DNA of 18,565 nt, taken from assembly GCA_029856615.1 (NCBI GenBank), contig JAHKLF010000007.1, forward strand, positions 1-18,565, read 5' to 3'. The DNA is from Candidatus Njordarchaeota archaeon. Its GTDB lineage: Archaea; Asgardarchaeota; Njordarchaeia; Njordarchaeales; Njordarchaeaceae. Shown here in pieces: positions 7,627 through 14,516 of the stretch; position 1 is the stretch's first letter, and each line of letters begins with the position of its first letter. The translations under genes were made by a program, and so were the position numbers. A model generated the notes under the pieces. That model saw only the letters and a program-made list of their open reading frames with translations. It did not search any database and had not been told where the DNA came from.

Positions 7627-8307
7627 ATGCGGATGATAGAGTTTCGTATTTTAAGAGATTTCTCAGTAACTAAGGTAAGAAATACTTTTTTAGTCGCTGG
7701 AATTGATGAAGCCGGCCGGGGTCCAGTTATAGGACCTATGATAATGGCGGGTATAGAAATATCCGCAAGTGATGTTATTAAGCTCATTAAATTAGGAGTT
7801 AAAGATTCTAAGAGCATGTCTAAAGACATGCGAGAACGTATTTTCAAAAATCTATTAAAAATAGAATCACGAATTGCTTATGCCGTGATTTCTCCAAGCA
7901 TAATTGATGAGTGGATAATAAAAAAGAACGGGTTAAATGCCTTAGAAGCGTTTGTTGTTTCTGAATTAATACTTAAATTCTTCGACGAAGCTAGGTATAT
8001 TTTCGTTGACGCGCCTTCAACCGAGAAGAGCTACAGAAGATATATTCAGGAGTTCTTAGATGAGAAAATTAAAAAGGTCTTTACCGAGAGTCAAGCTGAT
8101 AAAGTAAGACCAATAGTGTCTGCAGCATCAATAATAGCAAAAACTATCAGAGAGCTTGAAATAGAGAGGATAAAAAAAGATGTAAAAATAGATTTCGGTA
8201 GTGGTTATCCAAGCGACCCGAGAACGCGAAAGGCGTTACCATTATTATTAAAAAAAGCGCCTCACGTTGTACGATATTCCTGGAAAACACTTAAAAAAAT
8301 AGCATGA
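7627..8307 (+). CDS. rnhB: Ribonuclease HII
   Basis: RNase HII removes ribonucleotides from DNA and cleaves RNA in RNA/DNA hybrids. The 226-residue product has VAGIDEAGRGPVIGPM (23-38) with catalytic D27 and E28, VKDSKSMS (58-65), FVDAPS with D128, QAD with D158, and VSAASIIAK (164-172), so the four metal-binding acidic residues of the archaeal enzyme are present. GSGYPSDPRTR (191-201) and the final WKTLKKIA are family hallmarks. Two deviations: about 20 extra residues precede the usual start, and the HKAD segment I recall from Thermococcus reads SQAD here. It ends right after WKTLKKIA with no C-terminal tail. ATG 7633 is an alternative start; neither has a clear SD site. It directly abuts the upstream gene. 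Confidence 0.93.
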   Translation: MRMIEFRILRDFSVTKVRNTFLVAGIDEAGRGPVIGPMIMAGIEISASDVIKLIKLGVKDSKSMSKDMRERIFKNLLKIESRIAYAVISPSIIDEWIIKKNGLNALEAFVVSELILKFFDEARYIFVDAPSTEKSYRRYIQEFLDEKIKKVFTESQADKVRPIVSAASIIAKTIRELEIERIKKDVKIDFGSGYPSDPRTRKALPLLLKKAPHVVRYSWKTLKKIA

Positions 8308-8320
8308 GCACTTTTATTAA

Positions 8321-8388
8321 GAAAGAATCAATGATGAACGGGCTACATTTTGAATTGATGAAATAATGAGAGGCGTCTGATACCTTTC
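8321..8388 (+). ncRNA. Candidate C/D box guide RNA
   Basis: The convergent gap between rnhB and mevalonate kinase contains the box order of an archaeal C/D sRNA: C box ATGATGA (8331-8337), a 12-base guide, D'-like TTGA (8350-8353), C'-like TGATGA (8356-8361), a 15-base guide, and D box CTGA (8377-8380). GAAAG at 8321-8325 can pair with CTTTC at 8384-8388. In favour: exact C and D boxes, the usual 12-base first spacing, and a fit that exactly fills the gap. Against: the D'-C' spacer is only 2 bases, the second guide is long, and the closing stem is 5 and 3 bases away from the boxes. The guide before D is complementary to ACGCCTCT, an octamer I recall near the end of large-subunit rRNA. Confidence 0.4.
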
Positions 8389-8389
8389 T

Positions 8390-9370
8390 CTATAAATTTA
8401 CTACTTTAATGCCATCCTTGTTAATACTGGATATAAAGAATCTATACTTATTCCGGGATAATATTTTGGTAATCTTCTTTTCATTCTCTTTTGATATCAA
8501 ACCTAAAACAAATCCGCCAATTCCAGCGCCAGTAAGTTTAGCGCCCAGAGCACCATTTTTCCGTAATAGGTATACGATTTCTTCAATTTTCGCGGAGCTT
8601 ACTTTTATGGCTGATAATAAGCCGTGATTTATGTTCATTAATTCTCCTATTTTTTCTAAATTTGCTTTATTTCCCTTACGTAATTCGCACCAAGCTTCTT
8701 CTGTCAAGAAGCCAATTGTTTTTAAAACGCTGTTGATTATTGAGGGGTTTCTTTCTCTTAACTTATAGACACGCAATACTGCTTTCTTGGTACTTCGGGG
8801 AATCCCAGTATCGACTAATACAAATCTAAGGTCTGGGGGGTCGTGAATTCTCTCAATTGAAGGGCCAGAGGATTCCTTAATGTATTTTATGATTCCCCCA
8901 TAAGTTGCTATCGTATTATCTATACCGCTCGGCTTACCGTGGGTTATTTTTTCAGCTTCATAAGCTATAGAATTTATTTCGTCATAAGAGGGATCATATC
9001 CCAAGGCATACAATATCGCTGAACTTGTTGCAACAGCCGTTGCGGCGGATGTTCCTAATCCACAAGCCGGTGGAATATCACTAGTTATCTCGATGTAAAA
9101 TCCTAAAGTGTCTAAATTAAGATCATATTTTGATGATATCACCTCTAATATCCTATATAAGGGTTTAAGTGGTTCTGGTGGTCTCTTCGGATAGGACCAT
9201 CGGAGGTTATAATGCTTTGTTTCTACTAGGAGTTTACTTTCGCTTAATTTCTTCACAGTAACCTTTACAAATAGATTAAGTGCAGATGCTACAGCTGGGT
9301 ATCCATAAACAACAGCATGTTCACCGAACAATATAGCTTTAGCGGGGGCAAAAGCCTGAATCATAGACAT
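8390..9370 (-). CDS. mvk: Mevalonate kinase
   Basis: This GHMP-family kinase phosphorylates mevalonate with ATP in the mevalonate pathway, which feeds archaeal isoprenoid lipids. Motif 1 is KAILFGEHAVVYGYPA (about 11-26). Motif 2, the phosphate loop, is IPPACGLGTSAATAVA (about 99-114). GKPSGIDNT (about 145-153) carries the catalytic Asp at about 151, matching SGVDN in the human enzyme. Motif 3 is KLTGAGIGGFVLGLI near the C-terminus. The length of 326 residues is normal. ATG 9370 is taken as start; GTG 9373 and ATG 9364 are in frame, and none has a clear SD site, so the message may be leaderless or read through from the Cgi121 gene, which lies upstream on the same strand. Confidence 0.93.
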   Translation of the reverse strand: MSMIQAFAPAKAILFGEHAVVYGYPAVASALNLFVKVTVKKLSESKLLVETKHYNLRWSYPKRPPEPLKPLYRILEVISSKYDLNLDTLGFYIEITSDIPPACGLGTSAATAVATSSAILYALGYDPSYDEINSIAYEAEKITHGKPSGIDNTIATYGGIIKYIKESSGPSIERIHDPPDLRFVLVDTGIPRSTKKAVLRVYKLRERNPSIINSVLKTIGFLTEEAWCELRKGNKANLEKIGELMNINHGLLSAIKVSSAKIEEIVYLLRKNGALGAKLTGAGIGGFVLGLISKENEKKITKILSRNKYRFFISSINKDGIKVVNL

Positions 9371-9407
9371 CACAGTAGCATTATGTAAAGCTAAAGATCG
9401 CTCAAAG

Positions 9408-9959
9408 CTACAAAAAGGTTAATGCTATTTTTTCTAAGATTATTTTTTCTATTAATTCTAAAGGTTTTTCATCTCTTCTCCTTATGCAAGCCCTTATCTC
9501 TTCCTCACTAATATCGTATATCCGCTTTATTTTCTCGATGTTAGGTGCGCATATCCTCTTCTTGGTGATTCCGGTTATTAACCCGAGATTTTCTAATTCT
9601 GAGATCAATGATTGAAGTCTGTTATTAATTTCTCCAGAGTAAAATATAAGTACGCAAGCGATCATATTGGCACGGGGATGCACTATCTTTATTGCTTCAG
9701 AAATTTGCGATTCACCCAACAATCGTAGTAAAACCTGTATGGAAATTTTTTTGGCTGTATTTTGTCCTAATACAAAATCACGTAGAGCAAGATTAACAGC
9801 GTGAAGGATTTGTAGATCACTGATTATCAGATGACAGGGAATTACCAATAACCATAAGCCCTCTTTTTCGAGTTTTTTAGCGTAATTCAAGAAGTGATCG
9901 AAATTTCTAATGGTTCCGTATATGGCTCCAAAAAATTTAATTTCTTCAGCATTAGTCAT
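9408..9959 (-). CDS. cgi121: KEOPS complex subunit Cgi121
   Basis: Cgi121 (human TPRKB) is the KEOPS subunit that binds the CCA end of tRNA and contacts the Bud32 kinase during t6A37 synthesis. The family core is clear: the segment from SDLQILHAVNLAL through NTAKKISIQVLLRLLGESQI to SEAIKIVHPRANMIACVLI, then a C-terminal helix ending KIILEKIALTFL, which resembles the end of archaeal homologues. The frame opens at GTG 10010, with ATGs at 10001 and 9959. I prefer ATG 9959 (183 residues): GGGGT precedes it, the family begins close to the first strand (EIKFFGAIYG), and a TATA-like TTTTTAATA at about 10012-10020 would start transcription downstream of the earlier codons. No other KEOPS gene is in the window. 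Confidence 0.82.
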   Translation of the reverse strand: MTNAEEIKFFGAIYGTIRNFDHFLNYAKKLEKEGLWLLVIPCHLIISDLQILHAVNLALRDFVLGQNTAKKISIQVLLRLLGESQISEAIKIVHPRANMIACVLIFYSGEINNRLQSLISELENLGLITGITKKRICAPNIEKIKRIYDISEEEIRACIRRRDEKPLELIEKIILEKIALTFL

Positions 9960-10010
9960 TGGGACCCCATAATAACTGCGAGATACGTCTGTAATATACA
10001 TAAATGACAC

Positions 10011-10026
10011 GTATTAAAAATGATAC
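10011..10026. promoter_or_regulatory. Shared divergent promoter / possible operator with dyad ends
   Basis: GTATTAAAAATGATAC has inverted GTAT/ATAC ends and holds a TATA-like run on both strands (TATTAAAAA and TTTTTAATA). It lies between the divergent Cgi121 and ribbon-helix-helix genes and could serve both. Binding by the encoded ribbon-helix-helix protein would be a normal autoregulatory arrangement, but this is inference. Confidence 0.35.
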
Positions 10027-10066
10027 ATAACATGCTGTGAGTCAAAAGTAAAAATGGTGATGTGAA

Positions 10067-10249
10067 TTGGGCATGAAATTAATAACTGTCCATATTCCAG
10101 AAAAATTTTTGGAAGCCTTAGATGCCTTAGTAGCTGAGGGGCGATATCCAAATAGAAGCGAGATAATAAGAATAGCTATAAGAGATTTTTTGAGAGAAGA
10201 ATTATGGAGAACTAGGGTTAAAAAGGATGAATCAAGACTAAGCTTTTAA
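10067..10249 (+). CDS. Ribbon-helix-helix (CopG/Arc-type) DNA-binding protein
   Basis: This 60-residue protein matches the small archaeal ribbon-helix-helix regulators: a beta strand (KLITVHIPEKFL, 4-15), helix A (LEALDALVAEG) and helix B after the turn (YPNRSEIIRIAIRDFLREEL, about 26-45). Such proteins bind DNA as dimers through the paired strands. No C-terminal metal-binding or toxin-partner domain is present, and no toxin gene is adjacent. The TTG at 10067 is chosen because GGTGAT lies 5 bases before it; the ATG at 10073 is the alternative. Its last 12 bases overlap tail-to-tail with the NPRL2-like gene on the other strand. It probably controls the divergent promoter with cgi121. Confidence 0.82.
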   Translation: MGMKLITVHIPEKFLEALDALVAEGRYPNRSEIIRIAIRDFLREELWRTRVKKDESRLSF

Positions 10250-11113
10250 CTCGTTTATGATGAATTCTAATACCTTCATATTACTAACTTTTTTTCGTAA
10301 TAAAGAAAGAATTTTCTCATTCGTATTATAATATCTTGAAAAGTAAATACTCAATACAGAGTCTAGTACATTAGGAGGAACATTACTTGCAACTGAACAT
10401 ACATAAGTTATATCCTGAGGTGCCAGATCAATATTCTTAAGATCAGCATACATTATTATTTTCTCCAATATAGGGTATATGCTACCATTTGATGTCTCAT
10501 CGTTGAATATTATGAGTAAATACTTTTTATTTGGAGATGTGCAATAGGATTTTCTCTTATCCTTAAGTCGGCGAAATATTGTTTCTACACTCAAATTTGT
10601 TATGATAGAATATCTCTCGGTATCGAGTAATACAAACGGAGGTAGTTCTTTAATCATAGACTGGTATTGTCTTTTCTGTGCAAGGAATTCGAGAGTTATA
10701 TGACATATTTGTTCGTAAAATTCCTTGAGAATTCTCTTCACAACCATCTTCTGAGCGGCATCCATTAAAACGCGCGAAATTTTTTCGACATATTCTTTTA
10801 GGATTGTTTCGAATAGTGTTTCCAAACGAGTTCTTTGGTTGCTAATTTTTTCATCATTCACCAATATAACAAGTGCGAATTTCCTTGAGTATTGTCTATT
10901 CTTAGTCTTTATATCAAAACTATGACTATAAACTCTTAAATGATTAACATTAAATTCAGCAAAACCCTGTAAATGTAGACAAGAGCTTGCTATTTCAAAT
11001 TCCAGAGTTATATCAATGGGAGCATCTTTAGGTATTATAACTGAAAAAATGGGCCCCTCAACGGGATGGAATTCCGCTAATGCAGCTATAATGTCATCGC
11101 ATTTAACTTGCAT
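10238..11113 (-). CDS. NPRL2-like longin-domain protein, candidate GAP for the adjacent Rag-like GTPase
   Basis: In eukaryotes NPRL2 is the GATOR1 subunit whose Arg78 acts as the arginine finger on RagA. This 291-residue protein has EFHPVEGP at 14-21; human NPRL2, as I recall it, has EFHPTLGP at 14-21. The segment NRQYSRKFALVILV (72-85) parallels KKYSRNALLFNLGF in NPRL2, placing Arg77 where human NPRL2 has Arg78. Residues 1-85 would form the core of a longin fold, followed by a long helical stretch (about 92-150) and a C-terminal alpha/beta region that I do not recognise. At 291 residues it is shorter than the eukaryotic protein (about 380) and lacks an evident winged-helix tail. The ATG has GGGGGAG 4 bases before it and overlaps the GTPase gene by 11 bases, so synthesis is coupled. 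The GAP role is inferred. Confidence 0.65.
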   Translation of the reverse strand: MQVKCDDIIAALAEFHPVEGPIFSVIIPKDAPIDITLEFEIASSCLHLQGFAEFNVNHLRVYSHSFDIKTKNRQYSRKFALVILVNDEKISNQRTRLETLFETILKEYVEKISRVLMDAAQKMVVKRILKEFYEQICHITLEFLAQKRQYQSMIKELPPFVLLDTERYSIITNLSVETIFRRLKDKRKSYCTSPNKKYLLIIFNDETSNGSIYPILEKIIMYADLKNIDLAPQDITYVCSVASNVPPNVLDSVLSIYFSRYYNTNEKILSLLRKKVSNMKVLEFIINELKA

Positions 11114-12080
11114 TAGTCTCCCCCTTATATCGATTTTGGTATATAGTTTTTATACATCTCGTTGTTTCGATAACTTTTTGTAGCGTGTTGTAAAACAGAA
11201 GTTTATAATTCACTAATGCAAGAGATAACGCGTGTTTTTTTCTACTTACATTGAAGAAGACTATCAGTGTTTTCTTATTTAGGTTATTTGAGAGAATATT
11301 AATGAAGGTTAAGTCTCCGATCACAAGAGGAGTCAGAGAGCTAGAGATTGTTTTTTCGCGAATAAGGATATCGAATATCTTAGCAGATAACACAGCAATA
11401 TCAAAAGCGATTTCTTCATTTCCGACAGAGGACAAGAGAAGTCCCTCTGTATCGCTTAAACACGTAACCTGAGCACGCGTTATTCTATGAAGCTTAACTA
11501 TGTAGTGATCAAAATTAAGGATACTATGCTTAAATATCTCCTTAGATAAAATCTCAATGAATACCCTGGGGTCATATATTGTCGTTTCGTAAACCTTGGC
11601 TTCACTTAGGAAAGAATACCTTGATAAATAGGGATCTATGAACAATCTTTTTATTTCTTTTCTCCCCAAAGCGCCAGGTATATCTTGCTTATGCGCAAGC
11701 AATAATAGTTTAGGAGCGTAACTTTGCGTTCCATAAAGCGATGATATAAGTTCTAAGACTTTTTGGAAATATCTAATCATTTTCTCCATGCGTTTTTTAT
11801 CTGCGGCGTCAATAACGTATATTATTATATCTGAATTAACTATTATTTCATGCAGCTTGTGCTCTAATGCACTTAAGAATCGTTTTTGACCAGGGGTTAC
11901 AAAAATATTAGACACGCCAAGAATAGTCTCCTTAATATACTTCTCGACATTAATTGATGGTTCTGTATCCAAAGCCTCATTAGGAGAAAGGCTAATAAAC
12001 ATTCTCCCTATTGATGTTTTTCCAACATTATGAAGCCCAATAATGACGATCTTTCTTTTCGATGAATTAACGTTAATCAT
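11103..12080 (-). CDS. Rag/Gtr-like small GTPase with C-terminal roadblock domain
   Basis: From ATG 12080 the product has 325 residues. The GTPase domain shows G1 GLHNVGKTS (15-23), switch I around T39 (DTEPSINVEKY), G3 TPGQ (62-65), G4 HKQD (130-133) and G5-like ETTIYD (165-170). HKxD instead of NKxD is a mark of Rag/Gtr GTPases, and TTIYD recalls the Rag TSIWD segment. The G3 Asp is missing (Val61 in its place), as in bacterial MglA. Residues about 193-310 look like a roadblock domain, with the typical AQVTCLSDTEGLLLSS strand pair; Rag proteins have the same order. Earlier ATGs at 12086, 12101 and 12119 are possible; the frame runs on through the tRNA, so starts beyond 12170 are excluded. 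It overlaps the NPRL2-like gene by 11 bases. An MglA-like or Arf-like GTPase is the alternative reading. Confidence 0.75.
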   Translation of the reverse strand: MINVNSSKRKIVIIGLHNVGKTSIGRMFISLSPNEALDTEPSINVEKYIKETILGVSNIFVTPGQKRFLSALEHKLHEIIVNSDIIIYVIDAADKKRMEKMIRYFQKVLELISSLYGTQSYAPKLLLLAHKQDIPGALGRKEIKRLFIDPYLSRYSFLSEAKVYETTIYDPRVFIEILSKEIFKHSILNFDHYIVKLHRITRAQVTCLSDTEGLLLSSVGNEEIAFDIAVLSAKIFDILIREKTISSSLTPLVIGDLTFINILSNNLNKKTLIVFFNVSRKKHALSLALVNYKLLFYNTLQKVIETTRCIKTIYQNRYKGETNAS

Positions 12081-12170
12081 AATCATCACTATAAAGCGCA
12101 TGATAAAACCAGAGCGCATCTTCTCTAAGATGGCAATTCCATGTAGTATAAGAATGAGCATAAGATTGAT

Positions 12171-12252
12171 GCGGGGGGCGGGATTCGAACCCGCGAAGGC
12201 CTGCGCCACCAGGGCCTGAGCCTGGCCCCTTTGACCGCTCGGGAACCCCCGC
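12171..12252 (-). tRNA. tRNA-Leu (anticodon CAG)
   Basis: The minus strand folds as a class II tRNA of 82 bases: acceptor GCGGGGG pairs with CCCCCGC, the D stem is CCC/GGG around GAGCGGTCAAA, the anticodon stem CCAGG/CCTGG encloses loop CTCAGGC (anticodon CAG), a long variable arm holds a GGC/GCC stem, and the T arm is GCGGG-TTCGAAT-CCCGC. It would read CUG codons. No intron is present and CCA is not encoded (ATC follows). Nearly all stem pairs are G-C in an AT-rich context, which suggests growth at high temperature. Confidence 0.96.
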
Positions 12253-12573
12253 TAGTTTAATAGAGACGCGAGAGTATGTTATCGAATTTATTTGTAATGA
12301 TAACTGAGATTTAATAACTTAATGGTTTTATGCATTACGAACGATGATTATGCTAAATTAAAAATCATTAGTAGCTTTTAGCCTAAAGAGTATTATATCT
12401 TAAGTTTCTTATTCATTAGAATAGCGCTAAAAAACCAATTAGTAGCTGTTTTTAATGCATGTAGTTATCAGGAAAAATTAAAACGCGAAAATATCACGAA
12501 TTAACAAGTGATTTTTAAGCTGATGGGATGTAAATTTTATATTGTCCTTCAATGATTGTACCGATGAGACCCT
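12253..12573. other. 321-base gene-free divergent region
   Basis: This AT-rich stretch separates tRNA-Leu (-) from the membrane protein (+). It holds the tRNA promoter at its left end and a TATA-like AAATTTTATAT (about 12532-12542) some 35 bases before the ATG at 12574. A 10-base direct repeat ATTAGTAGCT occurs at 12367-12376 and 12438-12447. No open reading frame with a start signal, no tRNA and no convincing C/D box set was found on either strand. Confidence 0.5.
12285..12293 (-). promoter_or_regulatory. Candidate TATA box for tRNA-Leu
   Basis: AAATAAATT on the minus strand is centred about 37 bases before the mature tRNA 5' end, which gives a leader of about 10 bases. The Rag-like GTPase lies downstream on the same strand with no clear terminator between, so it might share this promoter. 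Confidence 0.4.
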
Positions 12574-13572
12574 ATGAATGATGTTTTTCGGTATAACAAT
12601 ATGACTATAAGAATGTTTGTTGATCTTTTCATCGTAAGTATAGTAATCTATTTTTTCGTAATTGGCGTTTACATAACTCCATTAGTCAACAGCGAATTTT
12701 CATACTTAATGAAAATCTCGATTTTAATGATACTTATTACAACGTGGTTGTTCATACTATTGAATAATTATGACGTAATAGTAGAAGGTCTTAATATTTT
12801 TTTAAATAAAACGTTGGAAGGTCTCTCCTTTTTCTATAAAGTCTTCTATACAATAATCGCGATAGTCTTAACATACGTTTTAATAATTCCCCTTGTTTCA
12901 CCATTGCTAATTATTGCAATGGCGTTATATTTACCCTACATAATAGCAAGAAAATTAGCTATAAGAAATCACCATGCGTTATCTGTAATTGTTTTCTTTG
13001 GATTAGCAACAGTATTAGTATATCTTCTAATAATAATGGTTATTCCTCTCTACGTATATGCTAAGCTAACCGTACTGCTCTTTATCAATTTATTTGATTT
13101 CATAATATATTTAATATACTCCATAGCGATGTGTATAGGAATAAGTGCTAGTTTATGCGACTTCATTCTATTAATTTACGAAGGAGCACATGCTTATGAT
13201 GCCTCTGTAGAAGTCCCGCTTAAGAAAATACTAATCACACAGATTTTGATCTCATTAATACTAATAGGCGGTTTTCTTTATTACAAGATCGAAATTGCCA
13301 GTTTAGGGCTCCTCATGAGTCTCTCTATTCTATCATGGTATATTAGAAGGTCTAAAGGATTAATCCGGGATAATCTAGACATCTCTATGTTTTCGGCACT
13401 ACTTTTTGTGATATTCGGCGGTGTCAGTTTCCTAAGATTTTTAGAAAAATATTATAGCATAGCAGGTATTACTATAATTAAACTGCTTGAGAAAGTTGTG
13501 CTTATCTTAGCAACTTTAGTATATTTCCTTCTTCTAATTTTTTCCATGTATCTTGCTAAAAGAGGTGGCTAA
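12574..13572 (+). CDS. Polytopic membrane protein, function unknown
   Basis: This 332-residue protein is almost entirely hydrophobic, with about nine or ten membrane spans (approximately 13-35, 43-63, 86-106, 107-124, 134-160, 164-190, 218-236, 240-257, 270-288 and 302-327). Short loops carry basic residues (ARKLAIRNHH at 125-134, YIRRSKG at 256-262). No transporter signature is recognised. ATG 12574 is the first start after a TATA-like box; ATG 12601 is an alternative. Its stop codon abuts the methionine aminopeptidase ATG, and AGAGGTGG at its 3' end serves as the SD site of that gene, so the two are co-transcribed. Why they are paired is not evident. Confidence 0.78.
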   Translation: MNDVFRYNNMTIRMFVDLFIVSIVIYFFVIGVYITPLVNSEFSYLMKISILMILITTWLFILLNNYDVIVEGLNIFLNKTLEGLSFFYKVFYTIIAIVLTYVLIIPLVSPLLIIAMALYLPYIIARKLAIRNHHALSVIVFFGLATVLVYLLIIMVIPLYVYAKLTVLLFINLFDFIIYLIYSIAMCIGISASLCDFILLIYEGAHAYDASVEVPLKKILITQILISLILIGGFLYYKIEIASLGLLMSLSILSWYIRRSKGLIRDNLDISMFSALLFVIFGGVSFLRFLEKYYSIAGITIIKLLEKVVLILATLVYFLLLIFSMYLAKRGG

Positions 13573-14499
13573 ATGATCAAAGACATTGAAGATTGGAGAA
13601 AGGCTGGAGAAATCTTAGAAAGTGTGTTTAAAAATATTCGATCCAATATTAAGGCGGGGAAAAAAATTATTGATCTTTGTCTTCAAATTGAGAAAAAAAT
13701 TATCGATATGGGAGCTAAACCAGCATTTCCTGCAAATATATCTGTAAATAATGTAGCTGCACACTATACATCACCGCCAGCAGACTTAACTACGTTACCA
13801 AGTAATGCCCTAGTCAAGGTAGATATTGGCGTACTAGTAAATGGAGCCATAGCTGATGCTGCATACACATTCATTATAAATGGAAATAAATATCTACATA
13901 GATTAGTAAAAGCTAATATGGAAGTCTTAGACTCAGTAGTAGAAATAATAAAAGATGGTATAAAGTTGAGTCAGATCAGCCGCTTTATATGGGAAAAAAG
14001 TCACGAAGCTGGATTTGGTGTTCTAGTAGATCTAGGAGGTCATGAAATTAAGAAGCATGTTCTACATGCTGGAATGTTCATACCAAATTCACCAAAAGTT
14101 CTTAGACGAGATAGAAAAATAAAAGAAGGAATGATTATTGCTATAGAGCCCTTCTTAGTGTCGTCAGCAAATGATAGCTATTCTATCCATGTACATGATA
14201 GAGTCTACATTTTTTCAATTAAACAAAAACTTGTTGCAAAGAAAGATAGATTCTTAGCGAGTATTTATAAGAATTTTAGAACATTACCATTTGCATTGAG
14301 ATGGCTCATAAGCTCACATTATGGGAGTCATAAATATGTGAGCATACTAGAGAAAAAATTAATGTATCTCATGTCGAAAGGCTTAATAAACGGCTATCCC
14401 GTTTTAGTTGATGCAAAAGGAAATTGGGTATCGCAATTCGAATATACTGTTCTAGTTAAAAAGTCATCTGCAGAAGTCTTAACAAAAATAAAACTATAG
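13573..14499 (+). CDS. map: Methionine aminopeptidase, type 2 (archaeal)
   Basis: The enzyme removes the initiator methionine from new proteins. The 308-residue product has the full set of catalytic residues: H64 (VAAHYTSP), metal ligands D84 (KVDIGV), D95 (IADAAYT), H157 (DLGGHEIKK), E192 (IAIEPF) and E290 (SQFEYTV), plus H165 in HAG. The helical insert between H157 and E290 (including RTLPFALRWL, 236-245) marks the type 2 class used by archaea and the eukaryotic MetAP2. The start ATG follows the previous stop codon directly with a GAGGTGG site a few bases before. In eukaryotic and archaeal homologues QFEHT is usual; here His is Tyr, next to the ligand Glu. Confidence 0.95.
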   Translation: MIKDIEDWRKAGEILESVFKNIRSNIKAGKKIIDLCLQIEKKIIDMGAKPAFPANISVNNVAAHYTSPPADLTTLPSNALVKVDIGVLVNGAIADAAYTFIINGNKYLHRLVKANMEVLDSVVEIIKDGIKLSQISRFIWEKSHEAGFGVLVDLGGHEIKKHVLHAGMFIPNSPKVLRRDRKIKEGMIIAIEPFLVSSANDSYSIHVHDRVYIFSIKQKLVAKKDRFLASIYKNFRTLPFALRWLISSHYGSHKYVSILEKKLMYLMSKGLINGYPVLVDAKGNWVSQFEYTVLVKKSSAEVLTKIKL

Positions 14500-14516
14500 T
14501 GCAAATGGGTGTGAGA

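Noticed and set aside
7623..7847. 74-codon open frame on the minus strand
   Set aside because: It is the antisense shadow of the conserved DEAGRG region of rnhB.
10067..10249. Antitoxin of a toxin-antitoxin pair
   Set aside because: Ribbon-helix-helix proteins are often antitoxins, but no small toxin-like gene follows; the next gene is on the other strand and is NPRL2-like.
12081..12209. N-terminal extension of the Rag-like GTPase frame
   Set aside because: The frame stays open through the tRNA-Leu gene, so the part from 12171 onwards cannot be coding. Residues before the first GTPase strand show no conserved pattern, so a start near 12080 is preferred; starts at 12086-12119 remain possible.
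12253..12573. A second C/D box RNA or small gene in the long gap
   Set aside because: Isolated CTGA and TGAT-like words occur, but no C-D'-C'-D order with sensible spacing and no closing stem; no open frame with a start signal.
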